Source: Carnobacterium gallinarum DSM 4847
GTDB taxonomy: Bacteria > Bacillota > Bacilli > Lactobacillales > Carnobacteriaceae
Direction: 5' to 3'
NCBI RefSeq assembly: GCF_000744375.1
Contig: NZ_JQLU01000003.1
Span: 62,001-126,000, forward strand
Length of the DNA: 64,000 bases
The position numbers and the translations under genes were made by a program. Below, in pieces: positions 54,502-63,317 of the stretch. Position 1 is the first letter of the stretch, and the number at the start of each line of letters is the position of its first letter. The notes under the pieces are model-generated. The model had not been told where the DNA came from and did not search any database. It saw nothing but the letters and a program-made list of their open reading frames with translations.

Positions 54502-56691
54502 TCATTGTGGGGCTGCTAACGTAACCACAATGTCTGCGGCACCTTCCATATTGGAATTTTCCGGTAAACTTTGGGCTGTTACAAAACCGTCCCCATCAAT
54601 TTTAAATTTTTGTCCCGTCATTTCTGAAACTTTTAAAACATCGTTTTTTGACCAACCAATCATATTTGGCATGGTCATAGCTCCATTTGTTAAAACCATT
54701 GCACGCTGTCCTTCCAAAACAGTTTCATTTGGCAAAGGCATTTGCTGTACTATTGTATCACCATTTCCAACAATGGTCACACTTAACTTATTGTCTTCTA
54801 ATGTTTTCACAGCAGATTCTTTTGTTCCGCCAGTGATTTTTGGCATCACCACTTGATTAGCAGCCTCGTTATTTGATTCCTTACCAAGTTCTTGGTATTG
54901 CAAAGCACGTTCCATGACGGGATTAAATACTTCTGCAATCATGCCGCCACCAGAAATCATCCCATCATAAACTTGTGGTTGTTTCATCGTAACATATAAA
55001 ATCAACTCTGGATTTTCTGCTGGAGCCATGCCCGCTACAGAAAAAACATAATTGTTATCGCCTTTTGCGTATAAGCCAGTTTTAGGATCAACGATTTCAG
55101 CAGTTCCTGTTTTGGCTGCAATTCGGTAATTTTCAATCTGATAAACTTTTCCGGTTCCATTTTCACTATAAACGACTTGTTGTAAATACTCTAATTCTTT
55201 TTTAGCTGTTTCGGCTGTAATTGGTTCTCCCACAACAGTCGGTTGAGTAACCGTTTCTTTTCCAGTATTAGGATCAACCTTTTTTTCAATAAAATATGGC
55301 TTTACCATTTTACCATTATTTGCCACCGCTGAGAATGCCTGTAACATTTGAAAATCAGTTACTGTTAAACCTTGACCAAACGAGGTATTGGCTTTTTCTA
55401 AAGGATAGTTATATGCAATCGTTCCTGCAGCTTCATTTGCTAAACCAGAATCAGTTGATTTTCCTATACCAAATGCGTTCATATATTCTTTCCACTTATC
55501 TGTGCCCATTTTATCAACCAAATTAGCGAAGGCCACATTACTAGAACGTTCCAATCCTTCTAAATAGGAAATTGAACCCCAACCAACTTTATTATGATCA
55601 CGAATTTCCCCACCTTCAACTTTTTTCACACCTGATGCATAATATTCATTCGGATTAAAAACACCTTCATTAATTGCAGCACCCAATGTTAAAATTTTCA
55701 TTGTTGAACCTGGTTCAAAAGTTTCTTCTACCAATAAATTACGCCAGCTTTTGTCAATATTCTCTTTTGTTGTTGAATTAAAAGTCGGACTTTGAGTTGT
55801 TGCCATAATTGCACCCGTTTTAGCATTCATTAAAGTAGCTGTCATCGTAACAGGTTGATACTTAGCTGCAACCTCGGTCATCTTATTTTCAAGAAATACT
55901 TGCAAGCGATTATTCAGGGTTAAATAGATATCTGATCCATCTTTTGCAGCAACTTCTTTAACTTTGGAATTAGGTAATGCATAACCAAAGCTATCTTTTT
56001 GATATTCATATTTTCCGTCAGTTCCAGTTAGTAATTTATTGTATGCTTGTTCAATCCCCATAGTTCCCACTAGCTGATTATTTTGAACGTAGTTAGGATC
56101 ATTCTCAGCTGTCTTTGTTGGAATCGATGCAATCCCTACTAGATTAGAAGCAAAAACACCATTTGGATACAAACGTTTAGGTGTTTCTTCAAAAATTAAT
56201 CCAGGTAGCTTTGCTTTTTCAATATTAACTTTTGTTTCATAGCTTAAATCTTTTCCCATATTTCCAAATTCAACTTGAGCTAAAGCTTTTCCATTCTCAT
56301 CTTTTCGATTTAGTTGCTCTAAAATCGCTTCTTTACTCAACGAAATGTTTTGAGACAATAGTTCAGCTGTTTTTTCTTTGTCTTTTACATAATTTGGATT
56401 TTTCTTTGTTGACCATTTATCAGTTAAAACAGCAACTAAAGAATAAGAAGCAGCATCCATCGCAATCGGTTTCCCATCTATGTCATAGATGGTTCCACGT
56501 TTCGCTTTGAGTACACTACTTCTTGTATAGAGATTTTCAATCTTTTCAGATAGATTTTCTCCATTAATATAACCCTTAATCATTACCTCAGAGAAACGAC
56601 CAATGAATACAACAAATAGAACTATTGATACGAAAAATAAAATCATGGCTATTTTTTTTCTATTTTTTTGTGGGCTTTTTATTTTTTTCAT
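54502..56691 (-). CDS. ftsI: Septal penicillin-binding protein with PASTA domains (PBP2B/2X-like)
   Basis: The 729-residue transpeptidase cross-links septal peptidoglycan. It has a short cytoplasmic N-terminus, a membrane anchor at about 13-35, a dimerisation domain, and the penicillin-binding domain. S329 in FEPGSTMKI is the active serine, with SSN in ERSSNVAFAN and KTG in AAKTGTAEI. Two PASTA repeats follow at about 605-729 (VVMPKITGGTKESAV and MTMPNMIGWSKNDVL). It overlaps ftsL by four bases and lies 17 bases before murE. Confidence 0.95.
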   Translation of the reverse strand: MKKIKSPQKNRKKIAMILFFVSIVLFVVFIGRFSEVMIKGYINGENLSEKIENLYTRSSVLKAKRGTIYDIDGKPIAMDAASYSLVAVLTDKWSTKKNPNYVKDKEKTAELLSQNISLSKEAILEQLNRKDENGKALAQVEFGNMGKDLSYETKVNIEKAKLPGLIFEETPKRLYPNGVFASNLVGIASIPTKTAENDPNYVQNNQLVGTMGIEQAYNKLLTGTDGKYEYQKDSFGYALPNSKVKEVAAKDGSDIYLTLNNRLQVFLENKMTEVAAKYQPVTMTATLMNAKTGAIMATTQSPTFNSTTKENIDKSWRNLLVEETFEPGSTMKILTLGAAINEGVFNPNEYYASGVKKVEGGEIRDHNKVGWGSISYLEGLERSSNVAFANLVDKMGTDKWKEYMNAFGIGKSTDSGLANEAAGTIAYNYPLEKANTSFGQGLTVTDFQMLQAFSAVANNGKMVKPYFIEKKVDPNTGKETVTQPTVVGEPITAETAKKELEYLQQVVYSENGTGKVYQIENYRIAAKTGTAEIVDPKTGLYAKGDNNYVFSVAGMAPAENPELILYVTMKQPQVYDGMISGGGMIAEVFNPVMERALQYQELGKESNNEAANQVVMPKITGGTKESAVKTLEDNKLSVTIVGNGDTIVQQMPLPNETVLEGQRAMVLTNGAMTMPNMIGWSKNDVLKVSEMTGQKFKIDGDGFVTAQSLPENSNMEGAADIVVTLAAPQ

Positions 56692-57065
56692 TTTGATACA
56701 TTCCTTATATTTGCTTCATTCATTGTTAATCCAGCTTTTTTTGCTATCTCGTATACACGATCATAACGTGATAGCTCTTGTATTTCTTGTGACAAATTTT
56801 CATTGACGTTTTGTTCATTAGCAATTGTTACAGTTTTATCTTGCAACGTCCGATTCAATGTTGAAATCATAATTTCTTGAGAAATATAAAATGTCATCAA
56901 TGCAAATACAACAATTGAAACACTTACTACTAACAATTTTTCAATCCTTGTAATCCCAGCTTTACGAGGAGCCGGCATATGTACTGGCGACTCTTTAGGT
57001 GCTTCTGGGGAACGTAGGGGAACGTCTATTTCAAGTTCTCTTGCCAAATTATTATTCATTACCAT
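56688..57065 (-). CDS. ftsL: Cell division protein FtsL
   Basis: FtsL is a small bitopic partner of DivIB and DivIC. The 125-residue protein has a cytoplasmic N-terminus of about 40 residues, one membrane helix (about 43-63), and an extracytoplasmic coiled coil with heptad-like Leu and Ile positions. The ATG overlaps the end with the following PBP gene as ATGA. Its sequence is divergent, so the call rests on size, topology and position. Confidence 0.88.
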   Translation of the reverse strand: MVMNNNLARELEIDVPLRSPEAPKESPVHMPAPRKAGITRIEKLLVVSVSIVVFALMTFYISQEIMISTLNRTLQDKTVTIANEQNVNENLSQEIQELSRYDRVYEIAKKAGLTMNEANIRNVSK

Positions 57066-57107
57066 AGGGATTAGACAACCTTTCTGTACATAATTATTTC
57101 TCTATAA

Positions 57108-58076
57108 TTATTTATTTTTATCTATTTGTTTTTCTGCAACTCTTAATTTTGCACTGCGAGCACGATTATTTTGATCCAATTCTTCCATACTCGGTAAAAT
57201 AGGTTTACGATTTATTAATTTTAATTCTGGTTGAAATTCATCTGGCATAACTGGTAAACCCGGTGGCAATTCAGGCATCGCTGAATGCTCTTTAAAAATT
57301 GATTTTACAATTCGATCTTCTAAAGAGTGGAAAGTAATCACACTTACACGTCCGCCAACTTTAATCAATGAAATCGCTGATTCTAATGAATCTTCAACAG
57401 CTGATAATTCATCATTTACCGCAATTCGGATGGCTTGGAATACACGTTTCGCAGGATGTCCACCTTTTCTTCTTGCAGGTGCAGGAATGCCTTCTTTAAT
57501 TAATTCAACTAATTCACCCGTTGTTTCAATTGGGGCAATTTCTCTAGCTGCTTCAATTTTCCGTGCAATTTGTTTTGAAAATTTCTCTTCACCATAACGA
57601 TAAAAGATCCGTATCAATTCATGATAAGACCATGTATTTACAACTTCCTTAGCTGTTAAAGGAGCATCGGTATCCATTCGCATATCTAAAGGAGCATCTT
57701 GATGATAACTAAACCCTCGCTCAGCTTCATCTAATTGTGGTGAAGACACACCTAAATCATATAAAATACCATCTACTTCAAAAACATCTAATTCATTTAA
57801 AGCTTCCTTAATATAACGGAAATTTGATTTTACAAAAGTAACCATTCCTTTTTCAACAAATGGCGCTAAACGCTGTTTCGCATTTTCAATTGCTCGTTCA
57901 TCTTGATCAAATGCATATAAATGACCTGCTTCACTTAATTGTGAAAGTAAGTATTCACTATGACCTGCACCGCCTAATGTACAATCGACATAGATCCCAT
58001 CTTTTTTTAATGCTAAGCTATCTACGGTTTCATGTAATAGCACTGTTTCGTGATTAAATGTTGTCAATTTTTCCAC
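57108..58076 (-). CDS. rsmH: 16S rRNA (cytosine1402-N4)-methyltransferase RsmH
   Basis: RsmH (MraW) methylates 16S rRNA at C1402. The 322-residue SAM enzyme has [15 protein letters not shown], the SAM loop [31 protein letters not shown], and the C-terminal [23 protein letters not shown]. It lies between mraZ and ftsL in the cluster order. Confidence 0.98.
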   Translation of the reverse strand: MEKLTTFNHETVLLHETVDSLALKKDGIYVDCTLGGAGHSEYLLSQLSEAGHLYAFDQDERAIENAKQRLAPFVEKGMVTFVKSNFRYIKEALNELDVFEVDGILYDLGVSSPQLDEAERGFSYHQDAPLDMRMDTDAPLTAKEVVNTWSYHELIRIFYRYGEEKFSKQIARKIEAAREIAPIETTGELVELIKEGIPAPARRKGGHPAKRVFQAIRIAVNDELSAVEDSLESAISLIKVGGRVSVITFHSLEDRIVKSIFKEHSAMPELPPGLPVMPDEFQPELKLINRKPILPSMEELDQNNRARSAKLRVAEKQIDKNK

Positions 58077-58082
58077 CCTCTT

Positions 58083-58514
58083 TTAAAATCCAAAATCAAT
58101 CATGTTTTCAGCAATTTCATCAAAACTTTGTTCGGCTTCTTCAGAGAACTGATTCCATCTATCTTGGCTCCATATTTCAATTCGATCAGAAACACCAATT
58201 ACATGACAAACTTTATCTAAATCCGCATGTTCTCGTAGTGTCTGAGGAATATTAATTCTTCCTTGTTTATCTAACTCGCACTCTGTTGCTGCTGAGTAAA
58301 AAAAACGAGTAAAAGCACGTGCATCTTTCTTAGCTAAGGGGAGTTGTTTTAATTTTTCTTCAAGTGTAGACCATTCAGCCATTGGATAACCAAATAAGCA
58401 ACCATCCATCCCTCTCGTAATAATGAATTTTTCACCTAATTCATCCCGAAATTTTGAAGGCATAATTAAGCGACCTTTAGCATCAATATTGTGTTTAAAT
58501 TCGCCCATTAACAT
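58083..58514 (-). CDS. mraZ: Transcriptional regulator MraZ
   Basis: MraZ is a ring-shaped DNA-binding protein that regulates the dcw cluster. The 143-residue protein has two MraZ/SpoVT-AbrB-like repeats: [20 protein letters not shown] and [19 protein letters not shown]. The ATG before LMGEFKHN is chosen because family members have this N-terminus and GGTGGGG lies upstream; a GTG four codons earlier is possible. Three phased GTGG boxes lie upstream. Confidence 0.96.
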   Translation of the reverse strand: MLMGEFKHNIDAKGRLIMPSKFRDELGEKFIITRGMDGCLFGYPMAEWSTLEEKLKQLPLAKKDARAFTRFFYSAATECELDKQGRINIPQTLREHADLDKVCHVIGVSDRIEIWSQDRWNQFSEEAEQSFDEIAENMIDFGF

Positions 58515-58527
58515 GTCTACACTCACC

Positions 58528-58580
58528 CCACCTTCTAAGATACATTTTTAGTCTACCACATCCCCCCACTTTCCACCACT
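58528..58580 (-). promoter_or_regulatory. MraZ-binding direct repeats upstream of mraZ
   Basis: On the minus strand GTGG occurs at 58576-58579, 58566-58569 and 58556-58559, exactly ten bases apart. A further GTGG is at 58528-58531, 28 bases on. A 10-bp repeat of GTGG/TGGG elements is the known MraZ operator pattern, so autoregulation is likely. A TATAGT -10 candidate (58578-58583) overlaps the first box. Confidence 0.75.
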
Positions 58581-58702
58581 ATAAACCGATAATTTTAAAA
58601 AAAAAACAGAGAAATTTAAAAATTCATTTAAGAATCGCTTTTCTATACTTAAAATAACAAAAATTAAAAGTGGGGAATATTCCCATATATTAGATATTAA
58701 CG

Positions 58703-58743
58703 ACAAAAAAAAGAAGTTTTGTGTAGTGTTCACACAAAACTTC
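58703..58743 (-). terminator. Terminator of the DUF3397 gene
   Basis: On the minus strand GAAGTTTTGTGT pairs with ACACAAAACTTC and eight T follow. It isolates the DUF3397 gene from the mraZ promoter. Confidence 0.9.
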
Positions 58744-58757
58744 CAAAGCCTATCTAA

Positions 58758-59132
58758 CTAAATAAAGAAACTCACTCCATTTAATATAATAATTAGATAA
58801 TAAATTAAAAAAGAAAACACAAAAGAAAAACGCCAAAATAATCTAAAAAAACGACTGAATAAAATTTCCCCTTGTTTATACGCCATCAAGCAAACGACTA
58901 TAATTCCAAAACTTAAAATAAAAATCGCGAAATATGGAAGCCAACTCTGCTTAAAGAATATCATACTCAATACATGTATTCCTACAAATAAAAAAGGAAC
59001 CATCAAATCTGGCGCTTTAATTATTACACCTTGAATAACAAGGCGTTTATGTAAGAATTTTGGAATAAGCCACAAAAGAACTATTGGTAAAATCGCAAAA
59101 ATAAGTTCTTCAACAATCATAGATATCTTCAC
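58758..59132 (-). CDS. DUF3397 membrane protein
   Basis: The 124-residue protein has four hydrophobic helices and resembles DUF3397, a family common next to mraZ in Lactobacillales and without known function. It begins with GTG at 59132, preceded by GGAAG; an ATG four codons in is another option. It ends with its own terminator, so it is probably separate from the division cluster. Confidence 0.8.
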   Translation of the reverse strand: MKISMIVEELIFAILPIVLLWLIPKFLHKRLVIQGVIIKAPDLMVPFLFVGIHVLSMIFFKQSWLPYFAIFILSFGIIVVCLMAYKQGEILFSRFFRLFWRFSFVFSFLIYYLIIILNGVSFFI

Positions 59133-59224
59133 ACTAACTTCCTACTTTCAACTTAGATAATAAACTCTTTATTATTGTACTATGAATTTCAAAAGAATAA
59201 AAGGATTCCTCATTTTTAAATAAA

Positions 59225-59260
59225 AAAATCCCCTTGAGCCATGGTCTCAAGGGGATTTTT
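59225..59260 (-). terminator. Terminator of rpmF
   Basis: On the minus strand AAATCCCCTTGAG pairs with CTCAAGGGGATTT, and T runs follow. It is GC-rich and preceded by a second hairpin at 59263-59284 (TCAAAGTATC/GATACTTTGA). Confidence 0.9.
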
Positions 59261-59292
59261 CATCAAAGTATCAAGATACTTTGATTGAAGAA

Positions 59293-59472
59293 TTAAGCTT
59301 CTTTGCTTACTACTTCTTTACCGTCATATTGTCCACATGATGGACATACGTGGTGACTTTTTTTCAACTCGCCACAATTAGGACATGGGTTCATGCCTGG
59401 AACTTCCAATTTATAATGTGTACGACGTCTATTTTTTTTAGCTTTTGATGTTCTTCTAGCTGGTACTGCCAT
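59293..59472 (-). CDS. rpmF: 50S ribosomal protein L32
   Basis: The 59-residue protein begins [21 protein letters not shown] and carries four cysteines at 30, 33, 43 and 46 (CPNC and CPSC), so it is the zinc-binding form of L32. The ATG follows GGAGG by eight bases. It is co-transcribed with yceD, the common arrangement. Confidence 0.98.
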   Translation of the reverse strand: MAVPARRTSKAKKNRRRTHYKLEVPGMNPCPNCGELKKSHHVCPSCGQYDGKEVVSKEA

Positions 59473-59548
59473 GATATACACCTCCTTATAATAATTGCTT
59501 CTCTTTATGCCTAGGGTTATAGAGTAGAAGCGATTTATTCCAATCTCG

Positions 59549-60109
59549 CTATTGGTCGTTGTCAGTGTTGTCCGTAAACAAATCTGCTAAACCAGCAAGA
59601 CGAGGATCCACACTTTGTGATTTTTGTTCTTCTAAACGTGAAACATACTCTTCTTCTGAAACAACTTCCCAACCGTTACCGCTTGGCATATCATCTTCAG
59701 TTTCTTCCTCTTTTGTAAATACTTGTAAAGGTAGATTTAATAGAATGGTATCTTCTATAGCATCCGTCAAGTCAATCAAGTCTTTATCTAAATAAATAAC
59801 TGTTTCTTCTCGATCATTTGCATCAAAATCTCTCACGCTTTTTGGAACATAAACTTCATTTGCTTCAATTAACATCGGAACCGGCACCGGTTTTAATGAT
59901 CGAGCAGAAGGCATAGTTAATACCAATGAAATAACCAAACGGGCGATAACTTCTTCTTTTTCAACAATTAGCGTGCCATCAATTTTGATGGGACTAACGT
60001 CTAAAATTTCAGAATCACGTTCCATTAACGATTGTTTCAACTCTACTGTCTCAGAAAAAATTAGCGGTTCATTGCGATATTTTTGCAATTCTATTAATGA
60101 CCATTTCAT
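59549..60109 (-). CDS. yceD: YceD/DUF177 protein, rRNA accumulation factor
   Basis: The 186-residue protein belongs to DUF177 (YceD). In E. coli and plants the family is needed for 23S rRNA accumulation. It shows AVLVIVTLPSARSLK-like and acidic DEVYL segments here as [17 protein letters not shown] and [15 protein letters not shown]. It precedes rpmF on the same transcript, as usual. It has a perfect consensus promoter. Confidence 0.92.
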   Translation of the reverse strand: MKWSLIELQKYRNEPLIFSETVELKQSLMERDSEILDVSPIKIDGTLIVEKEEVIARLVISLVLTMPSARSLKPVPVPMLIEANEVYVPKSVRDFDANDREETVIYLDKDLIDLTDAIEDTILLNLPLQVFTKEEETEDDMPSGNGWEVVSEEEYVSRLEEQKSQSVDPRLAGLADLFTDNTDNDQ

Positions 60110-60138
60110 TTTCCATCACTCCTAAAGCAACAAGGGTA

Positions 60139-60167
60139 ATTATACTAGTTGTAGGACCCTTTGTCAA
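60139..60167 (-). promoter_or_regulatory. Consensus promoter of yceD-rpmF
   Basis: On the minus strand TTGACA (60162-60167) and TATAAT (60139-60144) are exactly 17 bases apart. It is a full consensus sigma-A promoter, fitting a ribosomal protein operon. Confidence 0.9.
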
Positions 60168-60251
60168 TGTCTTTTACCTTACAGCTAAACTCTTTTATTC
60201 ATTGCTTTCATTCACTCTTTTTCATTATAGATGTGATTTATTAGAAAAATC

Positions 60252-61436
60252 TTATTTTCCAATATAGATCAGCGGTTTTCGCTTAAAATCTTGAGGTTGC
60301 ACATGTGAATTTCCCATTTGATAAATCAGTCCAGCTTCAATATCTAATTCGAAAAGTTCTTGATTTTTACTTGTGATATTTGTGACAACAGGCAATTGAA
60401 TTTGCTTCTTTTTAGCCTTTAAATATCGACTTCCTTGCTGATTAAAGCCTAGAATCCGAATCCCTTTTGGTTGTTCCAAAAGCTCTAAAATCTGATTTTT
60501 TTTAAACTGTAATAAAATAGCTACACACAATCGCTGCAATCTCACCCAAGTATACCGTTTATTTTTAACTAAAGAAACAAATTCATTAAAATTTTTTGCT
60601 TCTTTAACTTTTTCTTTTAAACGAAACTCAATTCCCTCGTTCATTTGATAAATTTCTCGTAATTCAGAAAGACTGCTAACTATAATCTGATAGCGTAGCA
60701 ATGGCCAATAGTCTTCCCACGTCAAATAAACTTCATTTTGCAATAAATGTAAACTTTCACTTGGTAGCACACCAGATAATCGATTTAAATCAGCGTCTTC
60801 TATCAATTTTTTACGAATTGCCGTGGCACTAGCAAAATAATTATCGTGAATTTCAGCATCATGGTATCCCGCTTGCTGACGTTTCACTGCATAAAGCTCC
60901 ATAGGTCGAGCATAATTTAAATTAGCCTTAGCATAACTTAATCCCAACGTATTATTAGGGGCCGTCAAATCTAGCTCAAGCTTTGGGTTCAGTGTTGTCA
61001 ATACTTCTTGCATTTGCTTAGCATAGGAAAGTCCTTGGTTTTTAACTTGTTGAAAAGCCTGATCAAACGTTTCTTGCTGGGTCAAAAACCAATTCGCTGC
61101 TTCAGAAAATGTCGAACCAGTTCCACTTTCAGCACCAAAACAAAGACTGTCACACCCCAAAGCTTGCAGCAACGCTACCCCACCTGCAGCAAAATAATCA
61201 GCTGCTTGAACACTGTAATAAACTGGTAGCTCTACTACTAAATCAACTCCAGCAGCCAATGCCATCTCTGCCCGTGTCCATTTATCTACTAACGCAGGTT
61301 CACCACGTTGCAAAAAATTCCCACTCATTACCGCAATCATCACATCTGCCTGAGCCAACTTCTTTGCTTCTTGAAGATGATACAGATGCCCATTATGAAA
61401 TGGATTGTACTCAACAATTACACCACAACTCTTCAT
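60252..61436 (-). CDS. tmcAL: tRNA-Met cytidine acetate ligase (TmcAL, YlbM)
   Basis: TmcAL makes N4-acetylcytidine at the wobble base of elongator tRNA-Met from acetate and ATP. The 394-residue protein has the nucleotidyltransferase motif IVEYNPFHNGHL (H14-x-G-H17), which binds ATP. GNFLQRGEPALVDKWTRAEMALAAGVDLVVELP is also present in part. It follows recQ with a 43-base gap and no terminator. Confidence 0.93.
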   Translation of the reverse strand: MKSCGVIVEYNPFHNGHLYHLQEAKKLAQADVMIAVMSGNFLQRGEPALVDKWTRAEMALAAGVDLVVELPVYYSVQAADYFAAGGVALLQALGCDSLCFGAESGTGSTFSEAANWFLTQQETFDQAFQQVKNQGLSYAKQMQEVLTTLNPKLELDLTAPNNTLGLSYAKANLNYARPMELYAVKRQQAGYHDAEIHDNYFASATAIRKKLIEDADLNRLSGVLPSESLHLLQNEVYLTWEDYWPLLRYQIIVSSLSELREIYQMNEGIEFRLKEKVKEAKNFNEFVSLVKNKRYTWVRLQRLCVAILLQFKKNQILELLEQPKGIRILGFNQQGSRYLKAKKKQIQLPVVTNITSKNQELFELDIEAGLIYQMGNSHVQPQDFKRKPLIYIGK

Positions 61437-61479
61437 TTAAATCAGGCACTCCTTTCTGTTACTAATTCCATTTCTATTT

Positions 61480-63252
61480 CTACACAGAAGTTTTTTCTGC
61501 TGCTAATAGAACTTCCAAGAATTGAGCGCCATATTTTTCCAATTTATTTTCTCCAACACCTTTTACTGATAACATTTCTCGCTCTGTTTGAGGTAATTTT
61601 TGACACATTTCTCGTAAAGACTCATCAGAAAAAATAATATACGGCGGCACTTTATGCTCACTAGCCAACTGACTGCGAACTCCTCGTAATTGATCAAACA
61701 AGACGTCATCTACTGCAACTTTTTCAGCTACTTGCGCTTGCTTACGAGATACCGTTACTTCGCCTTTCAACACAGAAACACCTAATCCCGTAATTTTCAA
61801 CATTGGAAATTGACCATCGGTTGGAGTTAAATATTTTTCAGCCGTTAAATAATCAATTAATTGCGTAATATCTTTTTGCGGAGTACCTTTCATCAACCCA
61901 TACGTCGACAAATTTTCAAAATTCCATTGTTTCATCTTCTGATCTTTAGAACCAGTCAAAACCTTCATCACCATTGATTTTCCAAAAGTTTCTCCCATTC
62001 GTTTGACACAAGAAAGAACTTTCTGAGCATCTAATGTAATATCAATTGCTTCTCGGTCATCTAAACAATTGCTACATCGACCACAATCTTCACAATCCTC
62101 ACCAAAATAACGTACAATAAATCGTTGTAAGCACATCTGGGTCGAACCATATTGAGTCATTTCTCTTAGTTTGGCATATTCATATTTTTTTAATTCTTCA
62201 TCCATTTCTGATTGATCGATAAAAAATTGTTGAACCATCATATCCTGTGGTGAAAAAAGTAGAATCGCATCACTGTCTAGACCATCCCGACCGGCACGAC
62301 CAGCTTCTTGATAGTACGCCTCAATATTTTTAGGAATTTGATAGTGAATAACAAAACGAACATTGCTTTTATCAATTCCCATACCAAAGGCATTAGTTGC
62401 CACCATCACCGTTGTTTCATCGTATAAAAAGGCTTCCTGAGCTTTATTTCGTACTTGCTCATTCATACCACCATGATACATCCCTGATTTAATTCCATTC
62501 GTTAAGAGTAGCTGATGAATCCGTTCAACTTCTTTTCGGGTACTTGCATATACAATTCCAGATTGTCCATCATTTAGTTTTAAATAATCTAATAAATAAC
62601 GATTCCGATCTTGTCCTTTAACGACTTGAAACGCCAAATTTTTTCGTGAAAAACCTGTTTTCACACAATTATTTTCGGAAATCCCTAACAAGCGTAAAAT
62701 ATCTTCAGACACAACTGGTGTTGCTGTTGCCGTCAAAGCTAAAATAGTTGGACGATTCACCATTCCCTCAATCGTTTCACATAAAGCTAAGTAGCTGGGT
62801 CTAAAATCATGCCCCCATTGAGAAATACAATGTGCTTCATCAATGGCGATTAGATCAACTTGAATCGACTGCATCAAATAGTGAATTTCTGACGTTTGAA
62901 AGCGCTCTGGCGCTACATAAAGTAATTTATAATCACCATCAGCAGCCCCTCTCAACCGTTGGTTCATTTCTCCATTAGATAACGTACTATTGATATAAGT
63001 TGCAGGAACACCTAATTCTAAAAGAGCATCTACTTGATCTTTCATTAATGAAATCAAAGGTGAGATGACAATCGTTAATCCATCAAAAACTAAAGCTGGA
63101 ATTTGATAACAAATTGATTTACCTCCACCAGTCGGCATAATCGCTAAGGCATCATTTCCAGATAAAACTTTTTCAATGATTTCTTTTTGTCCCATTCTAA
63201 AATCAGCATATCCATAGATTTCATTTAATAGTTGGATTGCTCGTTCTTCCAA
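61480..63252 (-). CDS. recQ: ATP-dependent DNA helicase RecQ
   Basis: The 590-residue 3'-5' helicase has Walker A MPTGGGKSICYQ at about 39-50, DEAH in DEAHCISQWGHDFRPSY, a second RecA domain with ATNAFGMGIDKSNVRFVIH, and a QAGRAGRDG motif. A zinc-binding CGRCSNCLD region and an RQC winged helix follow. The HRDC domain with LREMCQKLPQTEREMLSVKG lies at the C-terminus. The order of domains is complete. Confidence 0.97.
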   Translation of the reverse strand: MEERAIQLLNEIYGYADFRMGQKEIIEKVLSGNDALAIMPTGGGKSICYQIPALVFDGLTIVISPLISLMKDQVDALLELGVPATYINSTLSNGEMNQRLRGAADGDYKLLYVAPERFQTSEIHYLMQSIQVDLIAIDEAHCISQWGHDFRPSYLALCETIEGMVNRPTILALTATATPVVSEDILRLLGISENNCVKTGFSRKNLAFQVVKGQDRNRYLLDYLKLNDGQSGIVYASTRKEVERIHQLLLTNGIKSGMYHGGMNEQVRNKAQEAFLYDETTVMVATNAFGMGIDKSNVRFVIHYQIPKNIEAYYQEAGRAGRDGLDSDAILLFSPQDMMVQQFFIDQSEMDEELKKYEYAKLREMTQYGSTQMCLQRFIVRYFGEDCEDCGRCSNCLDDREAIDITLDAQKVLSCVKRMGETFGKSMVMKVLTGSKDQKMKQWNFENLSTYGLMKGTPQKDITQLIDYLTAEKYLTPTDGQFPMLKITGLGVSVLKGEVTVSRKQAQVAEKVAVDDVLFDQLRGVRSQLASEHKVPPYIIFSDESLREMCQKLPQTEREMLSVKGVGENKLEKYGAQFLEVLLAAEKTSV

Positions 63253-63275
63253 AAAGACCCCTCCTTCATTATTTA

Positions 63276-63306
63276 GACAAAAAAGCTGAGATAATTCTCA
63301 GCTTTT
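63276..63306 (-). terminator. Terminator of the methyltransferase gene
   Basis: On the minus strand AAAAGCTGAGA pairs with TCTCAGCTTTT around a TAAT-like loop and a T run follows. It lies between the methyltransferase and recQ. Confidence 0.88.
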
Positions 63307-63317
63307 ACTAGCTTTAT

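Noticed and set aside
58548-58733. A 61-residue reading frame between mraZ and DUF3397 as a gene
   Set aside because: It crosses the DUF3397 terminator, the MraZ boxes and AT-rich tracts, and has no ribosome binding site or recognisable sequence.
61109-61465. A 118-residue plus-strand frame opposite tmcAL
   Set aside because: It lies antisense to the conserved TmcAL nucleotidyltransferase motif and has no ribosome binding site or family resemblance.
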